Notes under the pieces: model-generated | What the model was told of the DNA's origin: nothing | Databases searched by the model: none | What the model saw: the letters and a program-made list of their open reading frames with translations, nothing else | Shown: in pieces, positions 1-13,222 of the stretch | Layout: each line of letters begins with the position of its first letter | Numbering within the stretch: the stretch's first letter is position 1 | Source: Eleusine coracana subsp. coracana | Taxonomy: Eukaryota > Streptophyta > Magnoliopsida > Poales > Poaceae | NCBI GenBank assembly: GCA_032690845.1 | Contig: CM064417.1 | Span: 36,400,432 to 36,464,431, forward strand | Reading direction: 5' to 3' | DNA: 64,000 nucleotides | Translations under genes and position numbers: made by a program

Positions 1-349
1 TTTGGCTTATATATGGAGAGAAGGGAGTTGGTTCAACAGATGGACTCGTTGTGCAGCGTTCCATCTCCTCGGAACCAAAGCAGTGGCTCGGTGGTTACAA
101 TTTGGCTGGGTAACAGGATGACAAGCGAAGTCCCGATGTTGGTGAAAGAAAAAAAAAAAGAGTATAGGATTTAAATTTAACTAGGTTTCTACTCTAAACA
201 AATTTTCTATCAAATTTCAAATTCAAATTTGCACAAAAATACAACAAACAACATGATGCAAATTAACTTTAGGCAAATTTTAATTAGGGAAAATTTTAAT
301 TATATTAATATTAAAATAGATGTTACAAGTGAAAAATTAGGGTGTTACA
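1..349 (-). repeat. 3' LTR (partial), window-edge copy
   Basis: Positions 1-110 and about 280-349 match 14334-14430 and 14436-14501 with few differences. The right copy lacks about 175 bp that are present here (about 110-280). The copy ends GGGTGTTACA at 349, and the rest of the LTR is outside the window. Confidence 0.75.
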
Positions 350-1805
350 ACTCTATCCCCTAAGAAAGGAATCTCGCCCTCGAGATTCAGAAGCCTAAGA
401 GAAAAGATTGGGAAATTCTTCCTTGACGTCTTCTTTTCTCTCTCACATAGCTTCTTCTCAGGAGTGATGCTTCCGCTGCACTTCACACTTTTGGATCCTC
501 GTGAACCTGGCTAAGCTTAATATTGTCTTGACAAAACCTCTAGTGGAAGGAAACTTGACCTTGGTGCCATCTCTATATCTCAACTTAACTGTCTTAGTCA
601 CATAGTGTATTACCCCATTGTACTTTGTCGACCATCCATATCGAGGATTGTATCTTTTCCATTGAACCTCAAGACAATATGGTTTGCCGAGAAAATGTTT
701 AGATTCATGCCAAACACACATGCCTAGCCTTGTTGACGTGAGCTGCTCCACAACCTTTTGCTCTCTTCCTTCCTCTATTTCCCTTTTGGTGCATCCAGAG
801 AGCAATATGGTTTAGGAGAGAGACAACATAAGGGACAATATACAGATAGGTAGGCAGAGGACCATTGGTAAAGGATAAGAAGTATGGGCGAGACAAGCTT
901 GGATATCTGAACATTGGGATGTAACTAAGATAAAGATTCCCAGCTATATGCATCAATGAAGAAATCATGGATAAGTTAATTAGATGTGGGTATTTCGACA
1001 ATTGTCGAAGCATTCCACAACAGGCATCAACACACCAAACGATATTTGTAAGGCACACAAATGCTCATACAAAGCACACGCTAATTACCAAGTTCATCAC
1101 ATCACACTAGCTAAGCCAAATCAACGAAGCTAACGTTTGTTTACTCAATTCTAAACTGGGTTACTACTTCCTATGCTACGGAATTACTGCCGCAAGAAGA
1201 TTTTAAATCACTTGGAGTTGGCGGACGACGGACAGGCCGGTGTGGGGGAGATGTTGCCGTCTCGGTGCTGTTGTTGGTGTCATCATTGGTGCGTCCTTCC
1301 AGTGCCCTCCAGGCAGCCTAGTTCGACCTCTGTGTGTGCAAGTTGATCACAATCATTCGGAAGCTCCATCCATGTCTTCTCATCTAGACACTCAATCACC
1401 TCCATGCAAGAGCTGATGTACTCAATCGTTTATGGCCAAATATGTATCCGCCTAAGGTGGTCCTGGTGAACTTTGTTGTTGCCTTTGATGCCTCATAACT
1501 CTACCGCCAGTGCTTCTACATGCAGTCTTATAGGTATGTGCTAGCTAAACTTTTGAATAAGAGAAGAAATAATGACAAAGTAAAATAAATATTTTTGAAA
1601 CAAAGGAGGTGATTCAAAATTAGTTTGTTGAGACATTAAGTAAATAGGAGAATACATGAGTAAATGACTAAAGAAAGAGTTGAGGTGCAAAGTAATTAAC
1701 ATGGAAATTTTCTTTTTTCAAAAAAATAGTTTTGATAAGCTCAAATATATGACCGTTTTTAACTAAGCTCGTGTCCTAGGGACAACCTCGGCTCTGATAC
1801 CATCT
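350..1805 (-). other. Shortened internal region of the LTR element
   Basis: The minus strand just before the 3' LTR reads TAGGGGATAGAGT, a plausible polypurine tract (about 350-362). The longest minus frame (458-805, 115 residues) is rich in Lys, Arg and Tyr and does not resemble gag or pol. I do not recognise it, and it may be chance or a captured fragment. Nothing else in this stretch looks coding. Confidence 0.5.
1791..1802 (-). promoter_or_regulatory. Primer-binding site (initiator tRNA-Met type)
   Basis: The minus strand reads TGGTATCAGAGC, the standard plant retroelement site complementary to the 3' end of initiator tRNA-Met. It starts three bases inside the 5' LTR end. It fixes the orientation of the element and shows that the right-hand LTR is the 5' one. 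Confidence 0.85.
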
Positions 1806-4034
1806 TGTCACACCCGGTTTTATTAAGACAAAACCAGATATACTCCACATGTATGCCAGGATCAAAACCATACATGTAGCAATAAAATAATATATCATTA
1901 TTAATAAAAAGTCAAGTCAATGTTATACCATTATTACAATAAAGACTCATTGGTCTAAAGAAAATAACATTACAGTAGCAAATGATTAACTAGCGGAGCG
2001 GGGCTTTCATTCACCACAGGAGTTATCCGACGAAACACAAGCCTAGTACGATGCATCCGGGTCGAAATCTTCATTAACATTAAAGTCCTCTTGTCCTCTA
2101 AGGTCTGAGCAGCGAGTATATCGAACAATAACAGAATATAGCAAGGATGAGTACTTGTCATACTCAGCAAGTGGGAGAAATAAATGACATACAAGCTAAT
2201 ATCAAGAAAGGCTTGACTCATATTTTAATGCACTATGCAAAACATATTTATAAATGCAACCTATTTACTAAGTGTAATCTCCAAGCTCTAAACATAACCA
2301 ACAAGGATGACAGAAACTCATCGGATTTTCCAAATCCGACTACTTACTCACCAAGTACCCACCACTTGGTTGCCAAAACCACCGACCAACCAACCATCCC
2401 TCTAATCGTGAAGAAGTCCAAGCTCGCTCTTGACCGTGGGCACGACTGTCATGACAGTTTTATCCTTGCAAGGTTTGCACACATTCACCATGAGTCAATG
2501 ATCTCTATTACGCTTCACACTTCCGTAGTGTGCAGCCAGGTTCACATTGAATAGTCTTTCAATAGTGCCTCCTACCCTGTAAACTCCCGCTAAGGATTCG
2601 CTAAAACAGGGGAATCTATTTTCCCTCCACTGCATAGTCCCCTCTTGTGCCACATAACAGCCAGATAGTGATACAGTAAATAAGAGAACAACTATTTAAT
2701 TAGCTAAACCGCACCCATTTAAGCCTCGTGGTAATGCTGTTCAGCCGAGTTACATGTCCATAAAACGGTCCTAAGAACCTAGACTGGCAACTATCACATA
2801 CCAAAATCTCGTGCACTCGGCACCATATCAAACCATCCTGCCAGTCCAGATTCCCTATTCTCGATGTTGCTAAAAATTACCAGCCCAAGATAATTAAGTA
2901 GAGCATTAGTCAAATTAATTATCTGACTCTCATCCACATGATAGCAAGCTACGCATTAACCTACCCAAAACCATAGACACGCTACCCATCAAATGGCTTC
3001 AAGGAATAATATGGAAAAACTAGTAAACCATAATATAGAATTCATATTGAGATGCATGTAATTTGTAAAAGAAGAGATCTAAAGAAGAAAGGTTCAAAAT
3101 GATCAACAGACACTTGCCTTCTTCCGGTTGCTGCTCAAACACTTGGCCTTGAAGCTTGCACGCAACTTCTTGATCCGGCTCTATTTCACGTAATTGTACC
3201 GACAAGAAATCAATAAACACACTAAGAAACATTTCAAATCATAGCATAATAATAAATAAAATACATCATTAAAAAGCCTACATCATAACGATCGTGTGAG
3301 TACAAGAATTGCGTAAATCGGAGCTCATACGAAAAAATAATAAGACTAGTAAGTAAGAAGGGATTTCCTGAAAGATTATTAGTATACGTGATTTGTTTAC
3401 TAACTAATACATGCGGCTACGTAAACCTGAGATCATGCTGATGCAAAACACATAAACTAATCTATATCAACTCAGACATATGTATCTACTGGCCTAATTA
3501 AGCTACAGCCTGCATGCAACCCTATTTGAGCAATGTGCATGTATGCTACTGCGTTAATTACCTTGGCCATGCGTTGCCCTACTGCGTGATCAAATCGCAA
3601 CCTATATATTAGCAAGTAACTGCCAGCAATTACGTACGGCGGCGGCGAGCCATGACAACGGCTGCAAGCTTCAAGCGCACAACCCAGGCTAGCGCTACAT
3701 AACGCATTCAGAAAACTATGTAAACAAGTTAAATCGTTTCTGGGTTTCTCACCGAGAGGCGTCACGAGAGTGGACGACTGATTGGAGAGTGGCGATGGTG
3801 GATGATCGTCGACAGTGTTCTTCAGCGATCTCGCGGAAATCATTGGGGCTGGGTTTATCGCGTCGGCAAGACGGCAGCGCTCCGCGAGCTCCTGATTGCC
3901 AATGGCTGGTGGCGGCGTGACTGCAGCAAGGGGCTTCGTGATGTTGCAGGGAACGGCTCCAGACATGGTTGCAATGTGATGGCGCACAGGTGGTCCTCAT
4001 CGGCATACTTCGGGAAACAGGTTGCATCATCAAA

Positions 4035-4365
4035 CACAACAACAAAAAGGGCCTATAGTGACGGTTGGAAAGATACTGTAGCAGCGGACAGGCCACCCTA
4101 TCGTTACGTAAAGGCAGCTATAAATATACGTTTGTAGCGGTGGGTGATCTGTCGTCTAAATAAACCGCCGCTACAGACATATTATTAGCGGCGGTTGAAG
4201 CTGTCAACCGCCGTTATTATTAGCCATTAGTAGAGGCGGTTGATATCATCAACCGCCACTACTGTTGGCTATTAATAGCGGCGGTTGACATCATCAACCG
4301 CCGCTACTGTTGGCTATTAGTAGGGGTGGTTGACAACATCAACCGTCGCGACTTGTTATTTTCCC
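4035..4365. repeat. CACTA left terminal and subterminal repeat array
   Basis: At least five near-copies of a unit with the core GCGGTTGA..TCAACCGCC, separated by the spacer TGTTGGCTATTA, lie between about 4135 and 4350. Each unit is itself a small inverted repeat. In En/Spm elements such subterminal arrays bind the TNPA protein. That role is family knowledge, not shown here. Confidence 0.75.
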
Positions 4366-5749
4366 AAAAAAAAATTAGCAAATATACAGAAATCACAGAT
4401 TCTGCATACACAGAAATTTATAAATCTCATCACAGATATTTACAACATCTCATCAAAGATATTTACAATCTCATCACAGATATTGACATCTCATTATAGA
4501 ATATATACAACATTGTTATCAAAATATTCAATTGAACTTACAAAATGTTTTATATGAACCCTAATACATAGTCATCATCTTTTTTCAGCATATTAGGCTC
4601 ATATGGTGCTCTTGAACCAGCCCACTCATAAAAAGACCTATGTTTTGTTGCTAGTTCACTGTTTGAGTCAAAGCACTTCCCTCCTGAACTAATTATCTAT
4701 CTCAACATAAAACGACAAAGAGAAGCTACAACTAGATACATGGCATTTGTACTCAAGTGAACACATAATTCAGGAATTGTACCATTTTTGATCGTGTCGG
4801 TCATTTTCATCTTTGCAGCCCATTCTCTATTTGACCTTGTGACTTTCTGTGTCACATGAGCAGAGTCCTCTATGATATGGTCCAGGTAAAGTAAAATAGA
4901 CATAAACAAAATCAACTTACCTCTTGTTGAGACTCCTCAATGATATGGTCCAGGTAAGTTGAAGTGCCAGTCGAGAACACACAAGTATAGTAACCACAAT
5001 GCACACTTCCTCATATTTGCTTATTGCACTATAAAGTAGATAACATAAGTTCATTACACCTACGATAATTATATGAATGGATAGTACGATAAGAACATGT
5101 ATAGTCATACCCAAAACTTATGACGGAAGTACATCTTCTTTTTCCTTGTAGGATGACATGCCCCACCGGCTACGACATATTTCTCGTAAGCACTACGCAA
5201 TCGACAAAAGTTTATCAGTAGATGATATTAACATCATCAAACCATACACACGTAGACCAATTTCTTACCGATCTATGACTTCTAGAATGTCGTCGTATAA
5301 GTTCTTACGTAGTCCAGGCTGTCGAGCGATAGAAGGTACCCTTCTTTCGGAAATATCATCAGACAGATCCAATGATCGCTACAATAATATTTGTTATCAA
5401 CAAGTTAATTACGATTAGATTTAATTTTAACATAGGATACATGACGAAGCAGTAGTTGTCCAACTTACTTGAAGTTGTAAGGAGCCATAATGCACTCTCT
5501 AGTCCTTGCTTCTGTTGTCAAGACCATCTTCATTTCAGCAAGCTCTGTCGATGTCTTATCCGAATAATTTTTCGGATTTACCGTTGGGTTGATCGAGCTT
5601 TGGTTGATCCGGCTTGGGTTGACATAGGCCACCCTCCAATCTTTTCTATTGGTCTCCTTTCTTTGGAAAAAGGAGTTCATACTACAAAAAAAAGCATTAG
5701 ATCATATATGGAAATATGCTTGAAATACGAAGTAGATCGAACACGACAC
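4366..5749. other. CACTA stretch downstream of the second gene
   Basis: About 1.4 kb follow the stop of the 5750-8128 gene on the minus strand. Related grass elements often end this gene with a Ulp1-like cysteine protease segment. I could not recognise its catalytic residues in the short frames here, so this is either decayed coding sequence or untranslated sequence. Confidence 0.3.
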
Positions 5750-8128
5750 TTACATGCACCAAAAGGTGATGAAGGTGACGTCCATTTGGTCTAGACAAAA
5801 CATCGAGTGGACATCCTCCCAAAAAAGGTAACAGATTTGTTCGTCATCTTCGTTGAACACCTCTTTTGGAATCCTACAAGTGATTTCGGTGACCCCTTTC
5901 TTTGACGCCATCATGTACCAGTCGTGCAACTTCCGCATCTCCCACGGCAGGTTCTTGTACATGTTATTTGATATAAGGGGTTTACCGAGTATAAATTTCG
6001 GGTAGTCCACATCGTCTGTAGGATTCTCCAAAATTTGATCATCGTACGATAATACATCCCGAGGATCTTCTTCTTGCAGGACGAGCTTGCCGATGCTTGC
6101 TAGAAATTTTTTCAATGCAGCCAAGTACTTATCAACATCACTTTTTGCTTTTGGGTCCTTTGGCTCTTTGTCAAATCCGGTAATCGTCTTTGGGATTGCT
6201 GATGCCTTGACGACAACTGGTACAGGCTGGACTTGGATTACCGGAGCCTGAACTTGAACACTCTGCGGAAGAGGCTCGTTGTCACTATAGATTATAAGAC
6301 TATGAGTCAAGTCGGCTTCCGCATGAGGAGATTGGAGCTTGTTTCCTGAGGCTGCCACAAACATAGGAGACAGCTGTCCACCTGTATTGATTGGCTGGCT
6401 CGCATGAAAGGACTCGTGCCCAAACAACGAGGGTGGACAAACTCGTAGTGAGAGGACAACATCACAACATTTCCAAATAATGAAAGAGCCGAGGGCATCT
6501 TGGAGAGTTTCTATAGCTGCCTCAGGTATCGGGCATTCGATCTCGTTGTCCTCATAGCCAGGTACTATTTCTGACACGATGACACGCCCGTAACCTGGGG
6601 GGATATCCCTGTCCTGGAAATGCCGTGCTGGATGCAACCTTCATCGTCTTCCCCTTGTAACCAAATGGCACATGCAACTCGCAAGGAGTATCCTTAGTGA
6701 TGTTCTCTGTTTCTGACTCCATAGGGACTGATGGTTGAACGGAGACGGATGGTTGCATGGAGACGGATGGTTGCGTGGATGTGGACGAACCACATAAGAA
6801 GGCATCCATCGTAGCCTGCATGTTGGGGTCCAAACGACCGCTTTCTTTGTCGATAGCAAACATAAGAAGTTGTCGCCTCCAATCTTCCTTGGCTTTATCT
6901 TCTCACTCTTTCTTGTTCAATGTATGCTTCTTGTAGAGGTGTGAGGATGTATCAGAGAAACCTTCTTTCCATGTTGCCGATGATGACACTCCTCGTACCC
7001 GACCACCAAGTTCTTTGGTCCCAATAGCCTTCGCTAGCTCATCCTTGTGATGCTGCGGTGTAAACAGACCAGCCTCTGTCTGCGTCATGATGGGACCTTT
7101 CAAGGCTTGCACGACCTCAACTGTCATGGGATCCTTCACAATAATCTCTCCTTCATCGGTTAACTCAGAGCGACCATATACCCAATTCCTACTACGCTCA
7201 TTGGTGTTTGGCAAAGGATCAGGTTTTCCTTCTGTGCGGAGATTGGCTTCCTGCTCTCTCCAAATTGGAATCTTCTTTTTGTATCCGCCCGGACCTAACC
7301 GTGGCTTGTACTTGTTCTGCTTGTTGAGCTCAACTATCTTTTCACTGAGCTCCTTCGAAACAGTACTTGTCTTCTGCTCAACAAACTCATCCCATTCCTA
7401 CTGACTAATATTTTCATGCTTGTCGAATGGGGTTTGATTTTTCTTGACGTATTGGCAGTTGAGCTTGGACTTGTAATCTCGAAAGATGTGATTGAGAGTG
7501 GACATCATGGCCTTCTTGGCTCTCTCGAGATCTGCTGGCTGGAACTGGATGGTTGCCATGACGTCAGCCCACATATCATCTTTTCTGCCATCCGGGACTT
7601 GGCGCCAATCTTGCCACGTGATTTTGCAATGGTCTTTCACCACTTTGCCGCAACGGTTCCGCCATTTGGCGTTGACACCAGCGGGTTCAATTGGTTCTCC
7701 ATCTTTGGGGTCTAGTGCAGTAACCTCGTAGATGCCCTCTGCCTTGTTCGTGAGCGCTGACCGCGCTTGCGTTTGTGTGTGGACCCTTGGGCAGGCACCT
7801 CTTCCACTTGCTGCTCGAGAGCCTCATCTGTCGCAGTCTCTACTGCAAATAGCCGACAGACACTTCGTCGAGGTCCCTAGGATATGAGTAGTAGATTTTA
7901 GTTTACAAATTAGTTGAACAAATGAGAGAATTATCTTTGACAAGATACCTCATCTTGAGGCACGAAATCAGGATCCAGACTTGCCAATCGACGTTCCTTT
8001 GGTAGTGGAGGATGTGGATCTTCTGGTTCTTCCCAGTGTTCGCTTGATCCTTCATCGTCTGAAGATGACCTCGCTTGTGAGTGCGTCTTGAGGGCGTCTT
8101 CCTCTTGAGAGGGCATATTATCCACCAT
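5750..8128 (-). pseudogene. Second CACTA gene, Ptta/En/Spm-type transposase (TNPA-like), broken
   Basis: The gene starts MVDNMPSQEED near 8128, in an acidic Ser/Glu-rich exon that ends at a donor near 7950. It then runs through a basic stretch and the segment WQDWRQVPDGRKDDMW (about 7565-7640). These resemble the plant transposase Ptta/En/Spm domain, as does the following EWDEFVEQKT..GGYKKKIPIWR..PNTNERSRNWVYGRSEL (about 7140-7395). A Pro/Val-rich linker and an acidic C-terminal part (5750-6637) follow. The frame is lost near 6630, where two frames both match the expected GKTxKVA..GYGRVIVSEIVPGYEDNE continuation, and there is a stop near 7397. In En/Spm such proteins bind subterminal repeats and help transposition. 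Exact exon borders are uncertain. Confidence 0.65.
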
Positions 8129-9915
8129 GATGAGAAGACTTTGACAGCTAATGTTAGATATGACGACTAGTTTAGAAAACAAGGAGTATACACCTTTCAT
8201 CATTGAGCATAGAGACAAGAAAAACAAAACAAAATAATAGAAAAAATCAAAATTTACTCTCAGTGCGGGTTGCCGAATCAACAGCTTTCCAACGCTCTAA
8301 GATCCTTGACTCGTACAACAACATATATCCGATATCCTAGGATATGGTCTATATCGCCACAGTAGCCTCACTTAGCCCGCTTTGATCATTGAGCATGGGT
8401 CGATTGCCTACGTAGAATAGATAAGTAGTACAGAGAGATGAGGAGAAGAATAGAAAAATCAAAACTCGCTCTCAGTGTGGGTTGCCGAATCAACGGGCTT
8501 CCAACGCTCTAAGATCCTTGACCTGTACAGCAGCATGTATCCAATATCCTAGGATATGGTCCATGTCACTACAGTAGCCTCACTTGGCCCCCCTTCATCA
8601 TTGAGCATCGATCGCCTACGTAGAATAGATAAGTAGTACAGAGAGACAAGGAGAAGAATAGAATAGGAACATCGCATAGGTATCATAAGAAAATATATTA
8701 TTGGCCGCAAGTAATATGGCATATATATGGCCACAAGTAATATGGCATATATATATCATCATATATATCATAGGCAGCAAGCATATGGCAACAAATTAAA
8801 TATATGGCAGCAAAATGGCAGTGACAACAGCAGCAGTGCACATATATATAGCAGAAAAATGAACAACAGCAGATACCACTAGCAGATATCAACAACAGCA
8901 GCAAGCTAAAGATCGACAACATGTATATGGCATATATATCATAACAACAATAACAGTGCACATATATATAGTAGAAAAATGAACAACAACATTTGACAAG
9001 GATAAAATAGGAGCTGATGGATACACACCAAATTGCTAGAGCTACAATCAAGCAAAAGAAAATTTCTTTTTGTTTCCCAAGAGCAACAGATCAGTTATAC
9101 ACTAAGTACGAGCATGCAAGAGAGTACTCTTAAAATATCAGATAATAGATGTAGCGTTAATCTTAAAATATCATACTAAGTATTACTTTTTATCTCTACT
9201 TGGTCACAGTTACATGTCACAGGACAACGACAAAGGCAGGCAGAAAGGAAAACAATGGAGCAGCATGATCTAAAGCATCGGTTCAGCACAAAAAATAAAT
9301 AAAATACCACAGGCAGCAAATAAGCAACTATAGTGAGCATGAGAGTGAGCAAGCATATAGGACAGCTAGCACATTTAGATATGGAAGCATGGAGCCGGAG
9401 CCCGGCCATGGGGATTTTGTTATCGGTATATCAGGTAATTGTGATGACAACGGGAACATTCAATGATTCTAATAGCAACCAAGTGAGTAATATATGGAAG
9501 TTTAGAGATATAATCTAGTAAACTAGACAAGTAGATAAGTTTCTGATATGTTTAATTAGGGCCAAGCTGAAGTTACAGTGAGGTTTTTTACACACATTGC
9601 TGGTTTTAACCAATCTAACAAGTACTCCCTCCATTCTCAATTGTTGTCATTAGGACAGTCGTTAGGAAAGCACAAAGCACATGGAGATTTAGCACTCGAG
9701 GTGGTTCAGCACATAGCACAGAGCACAAAGCACATGAGCATAGACCATAGAGCACAGAGCACAAAGCACATGGTGATTTAGCACTGGAGGTGGTTCAGCA
9801 CATAAAAATAAGTTACACAATCTTTATATTCAAATAAACATAAATTACATAGAACATAATACAAGGTTCGAATAATAAAAGATACTTACCAAAACAAAAT
9901 TACATAATGCTTGAG
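8129..9915. other. Spacer between the two CACTA genes, with a 212-bp tandem duplication
   Basis: Two copies of a segment with CTCAGTGYGGGTTGCCGAAT and TCCTAGGATATGGTC recur with a 212-bp period (about 8197-8655). From 8695 to 9000 the sequence is rich in ATATAT and AGCAGCAACA, with a repeated block around 8835 and 8950. A short stretch at about 9628-9655 resembles a Stowaway end. No gene is seen. Confidence 0.6.
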
Positions 9916-12900
9916 TTATCCTTGAACGACTTTTTCTTGGCAGTGATCGGTGCGCATGTAGGGCATTCCGCCAGCAAAGGAGAGTCTTGCTTCCAAAACT
10001 TTAAAAAATTTCGGATCTATGAAACATGGCACCTCGTCATATTGATTGTAGTCATCTCGATCCTCCACATTCTCCACTCCAACGATTCTTTGTTTACCTG
10101 GAACAATAATGTATTTCTTTTCATCCTTTGGATCAAGTACAAAAAAACACATGTTCCACAGTCTTGGCAATATCCAAGGCTCATCTTTGTGACCAACATT
10201 GTCAAGATCAACAATTGTGAAACCATATTCATCTATCTCGATGCCATTAGGGTGCTTCACCCATTTGCATTTAAATATAGGAACCTGTAAATTTGCACCG
10301 TAATCTAGCTCCCATATTTCCTCAATGTACCCGTAATACAAGGTCATCTGGTCCTCTTCATCAATGGCTTCTACTCGTACACCGCTGTTTTGATACTTAC
10401 TCTTCTTATCCTTCTGTTGGGTGTAGAAGGTAAAACCATTAATGTCATATGCCTGAAACGTAACCACGGTTCTTCTCAGGTGATTAGCTAACTTTCTCAA
10501 CATTTTCTCTTCCACGGACTCGCCACTTGAAAGATCTAGGGAGCTAAACCATGATGTGAAAGAGCGCTTGTGCTTGTCTATGATCCATTTATCCGTTGCA
10601 TCCTTGTTGTTCTGGCAGAGCTCTAACAGTTCTTTCTCAAAGTACAATCCCACAATCTACGTCTGTTGCAATATGCTGAAATGTGCTTGGTCCACTCGTT
10701 TGAAGTCATGGTCGATGAACAATCTACGTCCTTTCATACCTTTACCAGATAATCTACCCTTATGACAAGACATGGGGAGACCAATTGATCCGCTACCATC
10801 ATTAATATAATCTGAGCAACATTCAATGATCTCCTCAGTTGTATAGCCCTCGATCATAGAACCCTCTGGATGTGAACGAGTACGTACATAGTGTTTCAAT
10901 ACATACATGAACCTCTCAAACAGAAACATCTGATGCAGGTAGATAGGGCCCAATGCAGAGATCTAGTCAACAATATGAATCATAAAATATTCCATCGTAT
11001 CAAAAAAGTATGCACATTGTTTCCTTCATGTGGGTCTGTAGGTCATTTAACTCGTCTTTAGTTATGAACTTCTTCGATACCGCATTAAAGAATTAGCAAA
11101 GGTGAGTTACAGCCAACTTCAGCCATGGTAATTTAACAGGTCTGATAGCAATAGGGAGAAACACCGAAAGCATTATGTGGCAATCGTAAGTGTTGTACCC
11201 ACTTATCTTTAACTCTTCCATGTTTACAAGATTCTTGATATTCGATGAGAAATCCGTTGGTACTTTAATCCCACTGAGGCACTTATAGAATGTTGTTTTC
11301 TCCTCAATCGTAAGTGTATAGGCTGCTGGGGGGAGAAAGTAGTTTTCATTTTCTCTTTCTTGCGGATGGAGCTCTGATCTTATTCCCATCACTACAAGAT
11401 CTCTACGTGCGTTGAGTCCATTCTTTATCTTACCGGGTTGGTCGAGTATAAGTCCACTACTACTGTCAAATACACCCTTCCCAATATGCATCCAGTCGAA
11501 GGCATAATTGCAATATTTGAAGAAATTAGATTTCTTCTTAAACGGCGTGAGACCTTTTGCCTTTTTGGCTCCTTTCACCGGCTTTCCAAAAACAACATTG
11601 ATATTTTTAACAAGGTCAAACATGACCCTGCCAGTACAACATCGAGGTTCTGTGTCGTTCTCAATTTTGCCATCAAAGTGTCTAGCCATCGCGTGATACC
11701 TGTGTTTTACTGGTAAGAATCGGCGATTTCGCGTATACACTAGCTTCTGGGATGCTAGAAGGTACACATGGGATGTATCATCAATGCATATAAAACATGT
11801 TGCCTTTCCTTTGACCTGTCCTAATAGCGCCCTTAGTGCCGGGGAATCACTTACCATGCAAAAAATAATTGCTCTGAGCATGAAGTACTCTCTTCGATAC
11901 TCATCCCATATACGGACCCCCTCCAACCATAGTTTTTATAGGTCTTCGAACAATGGTACTAAGAACACGTCTATGTCGTTACCAGGTTCTTTAGACCTAG
12001 ATATAAGAGTGGTCAATAGTAGGTACTTACGCTCATGGCATAACCATGGTGGAATGTTGTACATTGCTAGTATCACTGGCCAAGTGCTATGCGGATTCCT
12101 CATTTGACCGAATAGGTTTATCCCGTCTGTACTCAATGCAAACCGTATGTTCCTTTCCTTATTAGAGAAGTCTCGATGATCCTCATCAAACTTTTTCCAC
12201 TATGTTCCATCTGCGGGATGCCTGAGCTTACCGTCTCCCTTGCGTGCATGCCATGTCATCATTGCCGCATCCCTAGGGTTGGCAAACAAGCGTTTGATGC
12301 GATCGACCACGGGTAAGTACCACATGACTAAGGCAGGAACCGTACTATCATCACTCTCATCACCGATAGAACTTCTTTTCTTCTTTCTCCTTCTAGTTGT
12401 ATTCTTCACGCCACCATCGGCGTCACAATCGTTGTTCCTCTTGTAACGACTACGTTTGCACCTTGGGCATTTCACAGCGTCCTGATGCTCCTTTTGATAC
12501 AATATGCAATAATTTCGACACGCGTGAATTTTTTACACGCCCAACAAAAGTGGGGAAATCAGCTTCTTAGCAAGGTATGTTGTCCTTGGCAACAAGTTGG
12601 GCTTCGGCAGCGCATCGGAAATAAGTTCCAACAAATCCGTGAAACTAGCATCCGACCAGCCATGCATGGCCTTCAACTTCATCAGCACAAGTACAGTACG
12701 CAACACGGTGAACTCTTTACCACATCCCTTAGATTCATCATATAATGGATCCTTTGATGCTTTATCTACTCGATGAAAATTATCAAGCCCTTTAGTTGTA
12801 CCGGCATTGATCAACATCGGCGGCTCAATGTGACACAACAACTCCTCAACATCAAAATCAGCTTCACCAGGTGAATCCATCGCATCCGCACCAGGCGAAT

Positions 12901-13195
12901 TGACAACCTCGACTTCAACTTCAATATGCTCATCAAATTCCATATCGACCATACTATTCTTGCCATGTTTTGTCCATCTCGTGTACCCCTCAACAAAACC
13001 CCTCCACACCAAGTGTGACTTTATCACTTCTATATCATTCCATAGCTTCTGATTTTTGCAATCAAAACATGGATAATATATATCAGTCGTCTGTTCGCGT
13101 CGAGCATGTTGTGTGGCCGCTTCGATGAATTTGGAAACTTCTCGTAAAAATATTGGACCCAGTCTTGGTGCCTCGTACATCCAAGATCTATCCAT
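9916..13195 (-). pseudogene. CACTA tnp2-type transposase, broken by several stop codons
   Basis: I chose the start MDRSWMYEAPRLG at 13195 because this is the usual opening of these proteins. Domains in order: the transposase-associated N-terminal domain (about 12960-13195), a Cys-rich knuckle with CPRCKRSRY (near 12460), the tnp2 catalytic region (about 11093-12136, with ALSTDGINLFG and FDWMHIGKGVFDSSSG), a DUF4218-like segment (10657-10953), and a DUF4216-like C-terminal domain with YYGYIEEIWELDYG (9916-10653). In-frame stops near 12531, 12198, 11934 and 11092 interrupt what otherwise reads as continuous homology. An intact protein would cut and join the CACTA ends. This copy should not make a full one. 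Confidence 0.85.
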
Positions 13196-13222
13196 CGCGA
13201 ACGGCCTTGAACGGAAACCCAA

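Noticed and set aside
3472..4137. Overlapping frames at 3472-4137 as a host gene
   Set aside because: Frames are open on both strands with no domain, and the stretch lies inside the LTR up to the CACTA border.
4135..4350. CRISPR-like repeat array
   Set aside because: The repeats are inverted, mutated and subterminal to a CACTA transposon. The spacers are also repeated, and this is plant nuclear DNA.
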